A program made the translations under genes and the position numbers. The notes under the pieces are model-generated. The model ran no database searches. It saw nothing but the letters and a program-made list of their open reading frames with translations, and was not told where the DNA came from. A stretch of DNA of 57,230 nt, from positions 1-57,230 of the forward strand of contig NZ_JAUCGJ010000030.1 of assembly GCF_030378065.1 (NCBI RefSeq), in the 5' to 3' direction. Every line of letters starts with the position of its first letter. The first letter of the stretch is position 1. Below are positions 34,222 through 43,649 of this stretch, one piece after another. Source of the DNA: Candidatus Venteria ishoeyi. GTDB taxonomy: Bacteria; Pseudomonadota; Gammaproteobacteria; Beggiatoales; Beggiatoaceae.

Positions 34222-35394
34222 TTAACCTCGCTGTAAGCGCTCCATGGCTTTGATCATACTTACGCGCAAGCGTTCAAAAGCTTTTGCAAGCTGACCAATT
34301 TCCCCTTTGTTGTCAACTTCAACAATGTCTGTATCCAGTTTGCCTTTACTGATAGCGTCAGCAACTTCAGTCAAGTGCTCAATAGGACGGGTAATCCGAC
34401 CACTAATAAGCAATGCAATCAGTAATGCAATCACCAGCGTTATCACTAAAATAAGGGTGAATGTAGTTAAAAACAGATACACGCCGGCAAGGACTTTAGC
34501 GGCATCTTCTTTTAAGATTAAATGCCATGACATACTGGAACCAGGCACATCAACCTGAATGCTACTCAGTGTTAATCGGCGGGTATTAATTGAACCATCC
34601 TGACGCAGCAAACGCTTGTTGAGCGTTGGAAGCTCGGTTTCCAGGTTATACCCCGTATCTAAATCACGCTGACTGCCCCATTCATTATTATCATTGGGAT
34701 GATGCATGAAAAAGCCCTTGGCATCCACTAATCTTGCACTGCCTAGCGTATCTAAAAATTGTCCGGCATCAATATTGGTAATCAGTATGCCAACTGTTTT
34801 ATGTTTGCTGTTATAAACTTTTACGCCATAACGAATAACCGGTTTATAAGGTGTTTCAACTTTGCCCTGCTCACGATTTAAGTCCAGTGGTGAGACAAAT
34901 ACCTGTTGCCCACGTTGTTTCATGGTATCGGTGAAATAATAGCGACTGCCTTTATTTTGTAAACGCTCTGCGGCAATGATTTTAACCTTTCCACCTTTGG
35001 TATCAATTCGTACTATTTCTTGACCTGTTTCATCAAGGTAGCGTATCTGGTAATACACTTTTCGGTAATTTGATAAGGCGGCAAATTCCTGTTCTACATT
35101 TTTTCGTGCTTTTTCCAGTGCTTCAACGGAAAGTTGTTTTTCTCTTGCCCCAATATATTGCTTAAAAGGAACTGACTGGGTCAAAAATAACAAGTCACTA
35201 CGTGCGGTAGCAAGAAAGCGCTCAATACTGTCTTTTAACGTCATCACTTGCTGTTGCTGCATGGATAGTGCTTGTGTTTTCAGTGCTTTTGCAGAACTTT
35301 GAATTGCAAAAAAACCCGTCACTAAAATTGGCAATAAAGTGATCAGTGTAAAAACGAGCATAAGTTTAGTACGTAATCGGTGATAAAATTTCAT
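34222..35394 (-). CDS. Cache-HAMP membrane sensor without output domain
   Basis: A 390-residue membrane protein. TM1 at about 10-32 (LMLVFTLITLLPILVTGFF), a double-Cache-like periplasmic sensor region at about 35-295 (RKVYYQIRYLDETGQEIVRIDTKG, GVKVYNSKHKTVGILITNIDA, MSWHLILKEDA), TM2 at about 300-330 and a HAMP linker at about 330-385 (ISGRITRPIEHLTEVADAISKG). It ends directly after the HAMP, lacking the methyl-accepting, kinase or cyclase domain that normally follows. It precedes the DUF4388-like gene by 6 bp, which may provide output. Function as a small-molecule sensor is inferred. Confidence 0.78.
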   Translation of the reverse strand: MKFYHRLRTKLMLVFTLITLLPILVTGFFAIQSSAKALKTQALSMQQQQVMTLKDSIERFLATARSDLLFLTQSVPFKQYIGAREKQLSVEALEKARKNVEQEFAALSNYRKVYYQIRYLDETGQEIVRIDTKGGKVKIIAAERLQNKGSRYYFTDTMKQRGQQVFVSPLDLNREQGKVETPYKPVIRYGVKVYNSKHKTVGILITNIDAGQFLDTLGSARLVDAKGFFMHHPNDNNEWGSQRDLDTGYNLETELPTLNKRLLRQDGSINTRRLTLSSIQVDVPGSSMSWHLILKEDAAKVLAGVYLFLTTFTLILVITLVIALLIALLISGRITRPIEHLTEVADAISKGKLDTDIVEVDNKGEIGQLAKAFERLRVSMIKAMERLQRG

Positions 35395-35539
35395 GAGTTA
35401 TTATAATCCTTATTCTTTTGTAATAAGTTATTACTATTATATGATACTTCCAAATCCCGATGAGTACGCAAAATTAATGCCTGTTTTTTTCTTTAAATAA
35501 TTATCCGGTAAGTCCAGCAGTACCCAAAGTGTGTTTTCT

Positions 35540-35587
35540 ATTGCTTGTGCAGCCAGAATATGTTGCTGCTATTCTGGCTTTAAGCAA
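35540..35587 (-). terminator. Composite hairpin downstream of the OmpA/coiled-coil gene
   Basis: AGCCAGAATA (35551-35560) pairs with TATTCTGGCT (35570-35579), and outer arms ATTGCTT/AAGCAAT extend the stem with a bulge. It follows the stop of the 735-residue minus-strand gene by about 50 bp. No strong T-run follows, so termination strength is uncertain. Confidence 0.45.
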
Positions 35588-35638
35588 TGAAAACGCCCTT
35601 TTGCTGTTAATACAATTAATAGAGGCTTCCGGGTGGCT

Positions 35639-37846
35639 CTATTTTACAACCAGGCGAATGCGGCGGTTTTTTTGTCGTCCTATTGCGGTGGCATTATCTG
35701 CAATGGGGTTGGCTTCACCTTTGCCTTCAACCTGAATTTTATTGGCATCCAGGGTTGTGTGTTGAATTAACCATTCTTTTACAAAAGCTGCGCGTTTTGT
35801 GGACAAACGCAGATTGTTTATTGCCGCACCATGGCTATCGGTATAACCTTGTAAAGTAATCAAATGATTTTTTAATGTGCTATGCGTCAAAGCGATGGCT
35901 AATTGTTCTAATAATTTTTGATCAGAGACTGACTGACTGGAACCGGGGGCAAAAGCAATTGTTAAATCCAGATATCTGCGACCATCTGCCAGTTTGTTTA
36001 TCTCCGTTGCCAATAATGCCTGTGTAATTTCATTATCAGGCTGTGCTATTTGCTTTTCAGTATCAGCCTGTTTCTTGCTATCAGTTTTCTCAGTATCAGC
36101 AAGCTGAGTAAGCATTTTGTCTGTAGCGACTGCTTCTAGCGTAGCCTGCGTGACTGATTCGGGTTTTGAGGTGATTGCTTGCACTGCGTCCATGTTAGCC
36201 TGGGGTGCTTTCAGGCGGGTTAATGCTTCACGAATCTCTGTCATTGCAGCCAGTAAAGCAGGTTCTGTTTTACTGCTGCTGTCTTGCAATGCAGTTAACT
36301 GTGTCTGCATCATTTCCCTGCTGAGCGATGTTTGTTTATTTTGTTCTATCTGTGCCTGCATCGCCTGTTGTAACTGCTGTAAATCATTTTGCATGGTTTT
36401 TAGTAGTGCCTGCTGCTGCATACTGTGGTTTTGTGTTGTACTTATTTCCTGCTGATAATTGCCTAGCATTTGCTGAAGCTGTTGTGTGTTTTGCTGCCAG
36501 TGAGACAAGGACTGTTGTAATTGCGTATTATTTTTTTGCACGCTTTGCCCCATCGTCTCTAAAGCCGTCTGTAATTGTTGGGTTTGCGATGCTAAACCTG
36601 TCAATTGCGTTGTGTGCTGTTGTGCTGCATTGCTTGTTTGCAAAGCATTTAAGCCGGTAGCAATACTATCCTGTGTTTGCTTGAGGGTCTGTAATCCCGC
36701 TTGTATCTGTGCAATTTGTTCCTGATTTTGATTTTCTGACAGTTGTTTTTCCACATTTTGCAGGCTGTGGCTTAAAGTCTCCACCGTTTGCTGAAGTTCA
36801 GTTTGATCTTGCTGGATTTGCGCTTGAGTTTGCTGCTGTTGATTTTGGCTATGCTGTTGCCATTGTTCAAAAAGCTGCTGAACCTGTTGCCTGGTTTCCG
36901 GCATAAGCGTCTGCAATTGCGTTTCCAGACTTACCTGACTTTTTGCTAAACCAGTAATGGCTTCCTGGGATGCAAGTTTTTGTTGCTGATTGGCAAGCTG
37001 TGTTACGCTTTGTTGCAAGGTGTTTTGTTGTTGTTGATTTTGTTGCTGCCAGTTTTGGTTTTGGCTTTTAATGGCTGAAAATGCAGCCTTAATATCAGTT
37101 TCCAATGCTGCTTGCTCTGAACCTAAAGCTTGCGCCTGTTTATCCAAATGTATTTTCAAGCTGTTTAAGTTATCGTTTAACCCCGTTTGCTGCTGTTGCC
37201 AATGACTATCCATCTGCCCCAGATGCTGTGTCAGGTGTTGTGTTACCTGCTCAGTTTGCTGCGCTTGTAGCTGATTAATATTTTTTTCCAGTTGCGCTAT
37301 GCTGGCAACCTGTGTCTGCAAAGTTGCCAAACTTTGTGTAAAATCTTGTCCTGTTGTCTCAACTTTTTGGGCAATCGAAGTCAAGGCATTATGAATGCGG
37401 TGTTCTTGCGTTTTTGCCAGCGATTGATTCATATTATCAATATCCAGCGGTGCGGCTAACCAGGCCAGGCTGCCCCAGATAATAGAAGAAGCCATCACTA
37501 ATGACCCGGTCACCTTTAATGCCTGACGATTATTTTCATCCAGCTTAATCACCCGCACCAGCGTACCCCGTGATACCCACATATCCTTATCCAGACGGGT
37601 AAAACGCTCACCTTCCCGGGATTTGATCATGCTGCCGCGTGGCATCCAGGTGTCTTTATGCAAACGCTTGCTGGCAAATTCGCCGGTTTCCTCCTCCGCA
37701 GAGCTTGCCTGCTGATCCAATGCTTGTTGATATAAGCGGCTGCCCACATATAAAGCGACAATGCCTGCAAAAACCAGCAGAATGGAAAGCATACTTTTAG
37801 CAACGACAGCATAAAGCAAGGCGTCAGTATTGATGAAGGTATCCAT
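35639..37846 (-). CDS. Long coiled-coil inner-membrane protein with C-terminal OmpA domain
   Basis: A 735-residue protein with two N-terminal membrane helices (about 15-38 and 108-130) separated by a charged loop. Then comes an extremely glutamine-rich coiled coil (about 145-540), and a C-terminal OmpA-like domain (about 625-735; LITLQGYTDSHGAAINNLRLSTKRAAFVKEW, then GRQKNRRIRLVV) that should bind peptidoglycan. It therefore spans the periplasm from inner membrane to cell wall. MotB/ZorB-like stator proteins are built from a similar plan but have one helix with an essential Asp, which I do not see. The start ATG at 37846 lies 32 bp from the divergent VWA gene. Confidence 0.72.
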   Translation of the reverse strand: MDTFINTDALLYAVVAKSMLSILLVFAGIVALYVGSRLYQQALDQQASSAEEETGEFASKRLHKDTWMPRGSMIKSREGERFTRLDKDMWVSRGTLVRVIKLDENNRQALKVTGSLVMASSIIWGSLAWLAAPLDIDNMNQSLAKTQEHRIHNALTSIAQKVETTGQDFTQSLATLQTQVASIAQLEKNINQLQAQQTEQVTQHLTQHLGQMDSHWQQQQTGLNDNLNSLKIHLDKQAQALGSEQAALETDIKAAFSAIKSQNQNWQQQNQQQQNTLQQSVTQLANQQQKLASQEAITGLAKSQVSLETQLQTLMPETRQQVQQLFEQWQQHSQNQQQQTQAQIQQDQTELQQTVETLSHSLQNVEKQLSENQNQEQIAQIQAGLQTLKQTQDSIATGLNALQTSNAAQQHTTQLTGLASQTQQLQTALETMGQSVQKNNTQLQQSLSHWQQNTQQLQQMLGNYQQEISTTQNHSMQQQALLKTMQNDLQQLQQAMQAQIEQNKQTSLSREMMQTQLTALQDSSSKTEPALLAAMTEIREALTRLKAPQANMDAVQAITSKPESVTQATLEAVATDKMLTQLADTEKTDSKKQADTEKQIAQPDNEITQALLATEINKLADGRRYLDLTIAFAPGSSQSVSDQKLLEQLAIALTHSTLKNHLITLQGYTDSHGAAINNLRLSTKRAAFVKEWLIQHTTLDANKIQVEGKGEANPIADNATAIGRQKNRRIRLVVK

Positions 37847-37878
37847 GTTTTTTTCCTGAAAAATAGAATATTGTATTT

Positions 37879-39111
37879 ATGAATGATATAGAAACCAAGC
37901 TCGCAGCAGCGCGAACCAAATTAATTCTGGACAAGCCTTTTTTAGGTGCGTTGGTCTTACGCCTGCCGATGAAAGCCGCCGCTCCTAAATGGTGCCCAAC
38001 TACTGCCACCGATGCCAAACATTTTTTTTACAGCGAAGATTATATTCACGCCTTAAGCCTGGATCAGGTGCAGTTTGTTCTGGCACACGAAGCACTGCAC
38101 TGTGCCTTATCCCATTTTGCCCGCCGCCAGCACCGGGTGAAATTTCGCTGGGATCTGGCCTGTGATTATGCCATTAATCCATTGTTATTGGTTGAAGGAT
38201 TAACACCACCACCGGATGTCAATATTATGCCTGATTTTAAAGACATGACGGCAGAAGAAATTTATCCCATGCTCGATGAAAATAACAGCGATGAACCGAT
38301 GGATAAGCATGTGTATGATGAACCAGATAAAAATGATAACAGCAATCAACAGTCGCAGCGGGATAAAAATGAGAATGAGCCGGAGCAAGGTGATGTTGGC
38401 GACGCTGATAATCAACCACCGGAAGCCGAACTGGATAAAAATAAAGGGGGAGCCAAACAACCCCCACCTTTAAGCCAAGATGAGCAGGAAAACCTTTCCG
38501 TACAATGGCAACAGCGTCTGGCAGGTGCAGCACAACAGGCGCAACAAGCAGGCAAGATGGGCGCTGCGATGGCGCGTCTGGTGGATCACTTATTACAACC
38601 GCAACGCCCCTGGCGCAGCCTGCTGGCACATTATATGACCCTCAATGCCCGTGATGATTACAGCTATATGCGTCCCTCGCGGCGTGAAGGTGATGCCATT
38701 TTACCCAGTTTGCGCAGCCATCAACTGGAAATTGCCGTGGCCTTGGATAGCAGTGGTTCCATCACGGATAAAGAAATTCAGGCATGTTTGTCAGAAGTGG
38801 ACGGCATTAAAGGTCAAATCCGGGCGCGGGTCACTTTATTGGCCTGTGATGCTGAAATTGATGAAGATGCGCCCTGGGTGTATGAACCCTGGGATACCTT
38901 CAGTCCGCCCAAACAGTTTAATGGTGGTGGCGGCACACGTTTTACGCCGGTATTTGAATGGCTGCAAGGTGCGGATAAACAACCGGATTTATTAGTCTAC
39001 TTTACTGATGCCGAAGGGGAGTTTCCGGCACAGCCGCCTGATTTTCCGGTATTGTGGCTGGTGAAGGGGAAGCGTAAAGTACCTTGGGGCCAGCGTATTC
39101 AGTTGAATTAA
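37879..39111 (+). CDS. VWA-like domain protein with HExxH metallopeptidase-like region (DUF2201 type)
   Basis: A 410-residue cytoplasmic protein. The N-terminal domain has HEALH at 70-74 within FVLAHEALHCALSHFARR, the putative metallopeptidase motif of COG3864/DUF2201 proteins. A low-complexity Asn/Asp/Gln/Lys-rich segment (about 130-200) follows, then a VWA-like domain (about 280-410) with a DSSGS metal-ion-dependent adhesion site (VALDSSGSI). Such proteins normally act with a MoxR-type AAA ATPase, which is not next to this gene. Divergent from the OmpA coiled-coil gene with a 32-bp gap, so promoters must overlap the coding ends. Confidence 0.78.
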   Translation: MNDIETKLAAARTKLILDKPFLGALVLRLPMKAAAPKWCPTTATDAKHFFYSEDYIHALSLDQVQFVLAHEALHCALSHFARRQHRVKFRWDLACDYAINPLLLVEGLTPPPDVNIMPDFKDMTAEEIYPMLDENNSDEPMDKHVYDEPDKNDNSNQQSQRDKNENEPEQGDVGDADNQPPEAELDKNKGGAKQPPPLSQDEQENLSVQWQQRLAGAAQQAQQAGKMGAAMARLVDHLLQPQRPWRSLLAHYMTLNARDDYSYMRPSRREGDAILPSLRSHQLEIAVALDSSGSITDKEIQACLSEVDGIKGQIRARVTLLACDAEIDEDAPWVYEPWDTFSPPKQFNGGGGTRFTPVFEWLQGADKQPDLLVYFTDAEGEFPAQPPDFPVLWLVKGKRKVPWGQRIQLN

Positions 39112-39228
39112 GTTGCTTTCCTATCGACTTTCAGGCATATAATTTCCCATTGACAGCACGCCATTTAGACATTTAATATCTGAAAATCTATATTTCAATA
39201 TTTATAATTCATCATTGATTAATCGGCT

Positions 39229-40392
39229 ATGCTCTCCTTAAAAAAACACTTAGAACAACAACTACAACAACGTCAGCAAGCGAATTTATACCGCCATCGA
39301 GCCTCTCATCTGGAGCCACAGGCTGTTATCCGCCATATTCAGGGGCGCTCTTTTATTTCCTTTTGCAGTAATGATTATCTGGGATTGGCAAATCATCCGG
39401 CACTGGTCAAAACCTGCCAGAGTGGGTTGGAAGATTATGGGCTGGGCGCGGGCGCGGCACATTTGCTGCACGGGCATAGTCAGGCCCATGAACAATTGGA
39501 AACCGCGCTGGCGGATTTTACTGGACGGGAGCGGGCATTATTGTTCTCCACCGGCTATATGGCAAATCTTGGGATTATCAGTGCTTTGCTGGACAGACAG
39601 GATGCGGTTATTCTGGATAAACTCGATCATGCGTCTTTAATTGATGGCGCGATCCTATCCCGCGCCCAAATCTATCGTTATCCACATGGCAACCTGGAAA
39701 TACTCGAACGTCAACTGAAAACCGCCGCTGAGCGGTCACGCTTTTGCTTGCTGGTCACTGATGGCGTATTCAGTATGGATGGCACCTTAGCGCCGCTGCC
39801 GGAAATGGTTGCTCTGGCGGCAAAGTATCAAGCCTGGCTGATGGTGGATGATGCGCATGGTTTTGGGGTGTTGGGTGATTCGGGTGGGGGTTGCCTGGAA
39901 CATTTTGCGCTGGATACAGAACAAGTGCCGATATTGATGGCAACCCTGGGCAAGGCTGCCGGGGTGTTCGGCGCTTTTGTCGCAGGCAGCGAAGTGCTGA
40001 TTGAAAGCCTGATTCAGAGCGCGCGCAGTTATATTTACACCACCGCCCTGCCACCTGCGCTGGCTCTGGCGACCCGGCAAAGCCTGCAATTAATCCAGGA
40101 TGAAACTTGGCGGCGACAGCATTTACAGCAACATATCCAGCATTTTCGGGCGGGTGCGAAAAAACTGGGTCTGCCTTTAGTGGATAGCCTCACACCGATA
40201 CAACCGGTGATTTTAGGCAGCAGTGAGCAGGCTTTGGCTGCAAGTAAGCTATTATATGAGGCAGGTTTATTGATTAGTGCAATTCGCCCACCGACAGTAC
40301 CGAAAAACAGCGCGCGTTTAAGGATTACTTTTTCAGCTTCACATGAGGCGCAGCAAATTGATTATTTATTGTCACAATTAGCGAGATTATAA
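39229..40392 (+). CDS. bioF: 8-amino-7-oxononanoate synthase
   Basis: A 387-residue PLP enzyme joining pimeloyl-ACP (or -CoA) and alanine to 8-amino-7-oxononanoate, the first step of biotin ring assembly in the cytosol. Features: FISFCSNDYLGLANHP, GLGAGAAHLLHGHSQAHEQLE, VDDAHGFGVLG (aspartate pairing with the PLP pyridine nitrogen) and TLGKAAG (PLP lysine). Length and order are those of BioF rather than of the related Kbl or ALAS. bioB lies about 15 kb away on the opposite strand, so biotin genes are dispersed. The next gene starts one base after its stop. Confidence 0.93.
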   Translation: MLSLKKHLEQQLQQRQQANLYRHRASHLEPQAVIRHIQGRSFISFCSNDYLGLANHPALVKTCQSGLEDYGLGAGAAHLLHGHSQAHEQLETALADFTGRERALLFSTGYMANLGIISALLDRQDAVILDKLDHASLIDGAILSRAQIYRYPHGNLEILERQLKTAAERSRFCLLVTDGVFSMDGTLAPLPEMVALAAKYQAWLMVDDAHGFGVLGDSGGGCLEHFALDTEQVPILMATLGKAAGVFGAFVAGSEVLIESLIQSARSYIYTTALPPALALATRQSLQLIQDETWRRQHLQQHIQHFRAGAKKLGLPLVDSLTPIQPVILGSSEQALAASKLLYEAGLLISAIRPPTVPKNSARLRITFSASHEAQQIDYLLSQLARL

Positions 40393-40393
40393 A

Positions 40394-42817
40394 ATGCTGT
40401 TGGCAAAATCCGGGGTTGTTTGTGGCTTATGCGGGTTGATTTTCAGCCAAAGTGTTGGCGCGATACTCATGCCTGCGGGTTTAACGCGCTTATGGCAGGA
40501 TTTGCCCACAGCAACAACGCGCCGTAGTCTGCAAAATCTTAAGCAAGCGCGTCATATCCACCTGGATATTCAGGCGCTGCGCCAGCAATTGCAGGCAGCG
40601 CATTTGCGCCGTAGCGCACAATCTGTATTCCTGCCGATGCCTGATGGCAGTGATGCCGCGTTTCAAATTCGCCCGCAAAACACCTTATCCCCTGCTTTAG
40701 CCAAACATTACCCGGAAATTCTGAGTTTTTCCGGTTATGCGATAACAGATCCCGCGACTATTGTGCAACTGGATATCAGCGAGCATGGTTTTTCCGCACA
40801 AATATTAGACAGCAAGGGGCAAACGATTTATATCCGACCTGAGCATGATGCGCAGTCACATTATCTCAGCTATTTTAAGCATCAGATAACACAGGCGCGC
40901 AGCCTGACTGTTGATGACCGTTTATGGCTGCCAGCATCTGCCTTGCCTCCTAAAACCAGCTTACGCCGCTCTGCCACAACCGATAATCTGAATATAAAAA
41001 TCACTTATCGCCTTGCAGTGGCGGCAACGGGGGAATTCAGCCAGTTTTATAACGCGGACAAGGCACAGGTGTTATCGGCGATTGTCAGCCAGGTTAATCA
41101 ACTGAATCAGATTTATGAACGTGATCTGGGCGTGCGCCTTGAACTGGTGGAAAATACGGAACAACTGATTTATCTTAATCCCGAAACCGATCCTTATACA
41201 GCAGGGGATTTGCCATTATTACTGGAACAGAACCAATTACAAATGGATCAGGTGATTGGCAGTGAAAATTATGATATTGGTCATGTTTTCACCACGGAGC
41301 AAGGTGGGCTGGCAGGTGTTGGCACCTTATGCTCATATTATTACAAAGCTTATGGGCTTTCTGGATGCGCCTCACCCACAGACGTGCATTTTGCAGTGGA
41401 TGTATTGGCTCATGAAATTGGTCATCAGTTTGGCGCAACACATACTTATAATGGTAGTCGTGGTGCTTGCAGCCAGCGTTATGCCGACACCGCTTATGAA
41501 CCGGGCAGTGGCTCCACGATTATGAGTTACCCTGGTTTATGTGCACAGGATAATTTACAAAATCACGCACAAAGCAATTTTCACAGCGCCAGTTTAGCGC
41601 AAATACGCCAATATATTTTACAAACACCAGAAAACTGCGGCAGATACAGCATAGCAGCGTTACCCTTAGCTAACCCTGTTGCCAGCCCGGTTTATGTGAT
41701 TCCCAGGCAAACCCCGTTTATGTTAAGTGGCAATAGTGAGGTTTCACAGCAGGCCAATTACAGTTATAGTTGGGAACAATGGGATTTAGGCAGCACGGGA
41801 CAGTCACTGTTACAAGATATTGGCAGCGGCCCCTTATTCAGGGCATTTCCTCCCACGCAGTCAGCAAAGCGCAGCTTTCCACAAATGAATGATGTTTTGT
41901 ATCAGACAACAACAACGGGGGAAATTCTGCCCAGCACCCGGCGCAGCCTGAATTTTCGTTTAATTGCGCGGGATAATCAGGGCAGCGCTGCCACAACAAT
42001 ACAAACCCAAACCATTGAAGTCAGCGATCAAGCCGGGCCATTTCGTTTTAGCTGGCCCAATCGTGCCGTACAATGGCAGGGTGGCAGTATCCACCGTATC
42101 CGCTGGGATGTGGCAAATACCAATCAGGCACCGGTCTCCTGTGAGGCATTATCATTAATGCACTCAGAGGATGGTGGCTTGAATTTTAATACGCTGCTGG
42201 CGGATTACCTGGAAAATGAGGGCAGCACTTTGATTCGCTTACCAACAGATTGGAATTATCAACATAATCGCTTGCGTTTATCCTGTGTTAATAATCTGTT
42301 TTTTGCAGTCAACCCTGTAGATTTTCATATTTCACCACAGCAATGGGTGGATGGCTTGCCTCGCAGTCAGGCGATGGTGCTTAATGCTGACCCGCAATCC
42401 ACATCCAGTCTTACAGAATTTGTTTTGCAACTGGAAAGCAATCAGGGGCAACGGGGTAATGATTTATTGCTTGATAGTCAGGATCAGGTGCAAATTGCCA
42501 TGAAAATAGATGCCGATCTGGAGGATATTAATCAAGCGGCAGATACTTTTATTCTGATGTTTTATGCTAATACTGCCTATCAGTTTACCCCACAGGGCTT
42601 GTTAATGTGGGATGCCAAGCTGGAAAATTTAATACCTATAGCGCATTATCCAGCATTACAGGCCAGCACTTTATTGGATATTTACCAGGGTTCTTTATCC
42701 GGCGTGGCAGGGCATTTTTTATTTTTTACCGCCTATCGTCTCACTGAGGGCTTGCAGGCGGGTAAACTGGTTTACAACCAACTCCCCTTGTCCTTACAGG
42801 TGCAGAACAATGATTAA
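40394..42817 (+). CDS. Secreted reprolysin-like zinc metalloprotease (M12B type)
   Basis: An 807-residue protein. A signal-like N-terminus (SGVVCGLCGLIFSQSVGA) precedes a pro-domain. The catalytic domain (about 195-415) contains HEIGHQFGATH at 340-350, the HExxHxxGxxH zinc motif of metzincins, with a later Met-turn (STIMSYPG). Downstream beta-rich domains (about 425-800) resemble those of large secreted metalloproteases, and no C-terminal sorting tag is recognisable. It begins one base after bioF, which suggests co-transcription without an evident link of function. The stop TAA lies at the edge of a 29-bp repeat that also follows mnhE. Confidence 0.78.
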   Translation: MLLAKSGVVCGLCGLIFSQSVGAILMPAGLTRLWQDLPTATTRRSLQNLKQARHIHLDIQALRQQLQAAHLRRSAQSVFLPMPDGSDAAFQIRPQNTLSPALAKHYPEILSFSGYAITDPATIVQLDISEHGFSAQILDSKGQTIYIRPEHDAQSHYLSYFKHQITQARSLTVDDRLWLPASALPPKTSLRRSATTDNLNIKITYRLAVAATGEFSQFYNADKAQVLSAIVSQVNQLNQIYERDLGVRLELVENTEQLIYLNPETDPYTAGDLPLLLEQNQLQMDQVIGSENYDIGHVFTTEQGGLAGVGTLCSYYYKAYGLSGCASPTDVHFAVDVLAHEIGHQFGATHTYNGSRGACSQRYADTAYEPGSGSTIMSYPGLCAQDNLQNHAQSNFHSASLAQIRQYILQTPENCGRYSIAALPLANPVASPVYVIPRQTPFMLSGNSEVSQQANYSYSWEQWDLGSTGQSLLQDIGSGPLFRAFPPTQSAKRSFPQMNDVLYQTTTTGEILPSTRRSLNFRLIARDNQGSAATTIQTQTIEVSDQAGPFRFSWPNRAVQWQGGSIHRIRWDVANTNQAPVSCEALSLMHSEDGGLNFNTLLADYLENEGSTLIRLPTDWNYQHNRLRLSCVNNLFFAVNPVDFHISPQQWVDGLPRSQAMVLNADPQSTSSLTEFVLQLESNQGQRGNDLLLDSQDQVQIAMKIDADLEDINQAADTFILMFYANTAYQFTPQGLLMWDAKLENLIPIAHYPALQASTLLDIYQGSLSGVAGHFLFFTAYRLTEGLQAGKLVYNQLPLSLQVQNND

Positions 42818-42841
42818 TCTGAGTTCGACATAAGCTTCTTT
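42813..42841 (-). repeat. 29-bp repeat directly after the metalloprotease gene
   Basis: The reverse complement reads AAAGAAGCTTATGTCGAACT and onward to CAGATTAAT, and matches 27 of 29 bases at 50184-50212, which is in the opposite orientation. In both places the repeat starts within the TAA stop of the preceding gene (the protease here, the MnhE-like gene there). Confidence 0.7.
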
Positions 42842-42870
42842 CAGCGCTTGCAGCCAGTGCTTAAAACCGC

Positions 42871-42964
42871 TCTCGGACAGACTCCTATTCCGCATTGTAA
42901 AAACCGTTACATAGCTTACTATGTGCCAGTTTTCACGCCTTGAAAACGGATAAAAATCCTGCGC
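42871..42964 (-). repeat. Mixed remnant of both MITE-like families
   Basis: TCTCGGACAGACTCCT (42871-42886) matches the end of family 2. Directly after it, 42891-42964 is an inverted, diverged internal piece of the 164-bp family (GTTACATAGCTTACTATG, TTTTCACGCCTTGAAAA, ATAAAAATCCTG). It occupies most of the gap between the metalloprotease and the thioredoxin-like gene. Confidence 0.6.
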
Positions 42965-43022
42965 GCTATGGGGGCGTTATTTATTGCGAGTTACCTTGGT
43001 TTATCAGAAACTGGATCACAGA

Positions 43023-43580
43023 TTAAAACCCTGCTAACCACAAACGGGCACGCAGTCCCCAACTACTGGTTAAACCCGGCTCAATAAAACGCACCTGCCC
43101 CTGGCTGTCGAGAATAAAGCTGTTCGGTATACCCTGTACGCCATAAGCGGAACCCAGTTTACCGGCATCGTCCACCAGCACGGGCATTTGCAGTCCTTCT
43201 TTTTGTAAATGCGCACGAATCGCAGCATTATCACCACCTTGATAAGCCACCGTAATTACCGGATAGTCTTTTGCCAGGTTTTCAATAGTGCCATCCATCA
43301 GCCCACAAATCGGACACCAGGGTGCCCAGAAATACACCAATACCGGTTTACCCCGATAGTCCCGTAGATTCATACTCGGGCCATCCAGAAACTGCCCTGA
43401 AAATACGGGGGCTTCACCGCTGATGGCATCTTTGAGCATATAACTACGAATGCCGATAATGATCACCAGCAAAATAAGAATTTCAATAGCCCAGCCTAAA
43501 ATACGGCGCTTCAGGGGCTTTTTAGTTATTTTTTTGGATTCTTGGGCAGACGATGCTGCTGTTTCTGTTTGCTCGGACAT
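43023..43580 (-). CDS. Membrane-anchored TlpA/thioredoxin-like protein
   Basis: 185 residues from the ATG at 43580 (MSEQTETA); a longer frame to 43637 adds an implausible 19 residues. One N-terminal membrane helix (about 35-52, ILGWAIEILILLVIIIGI) anchors a periplasmic thioredoxin fold (about 65-185). The active site is CPIC in YFWAPWCPICGLM, and the cis-proline loop is GIPNSFILDSQGQVRF. The family (TlpA/ScsD-like) reduces or oxidises periplasmic disulfides. It sits 13 bp-scale downstream of the NuoH-like gene in the same direction and may be the last gene of the Mrp/Mbh-like operon. Weak ribosome site. Confidence 0.78.
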   Translation of the reverse strand: MSEQTETAASSAQESKKITKKPLKRRILGWAIEILILLVIIIGIRSYMLKDAISGEAPVFSGQFLDGPSMNLRDYRGKPVLVYFWAPWCPICGLMDGTIENLAKDYPVITVAYQGGDNAAIRAHLQKEGLQMPVLVDDAGKLGSAYGVQGIPNSFILDSQGQVRFIEPGLTSSWGLRARLWLAGF

Positions 43581-43649
43581 GAGTCTGACTGTTCCAGATT
43601 TTAATGTGATGGCAATTTTAATTAAAAACAGCCCCATAAAAGGCTATTT

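Noticed and set aside
35639-37846. MotB/ZorB-like stator subunit
   Set aside because: There are two membrane helices, no helix with a conserved Asp, and no MotA/ZorA-like partner gene.
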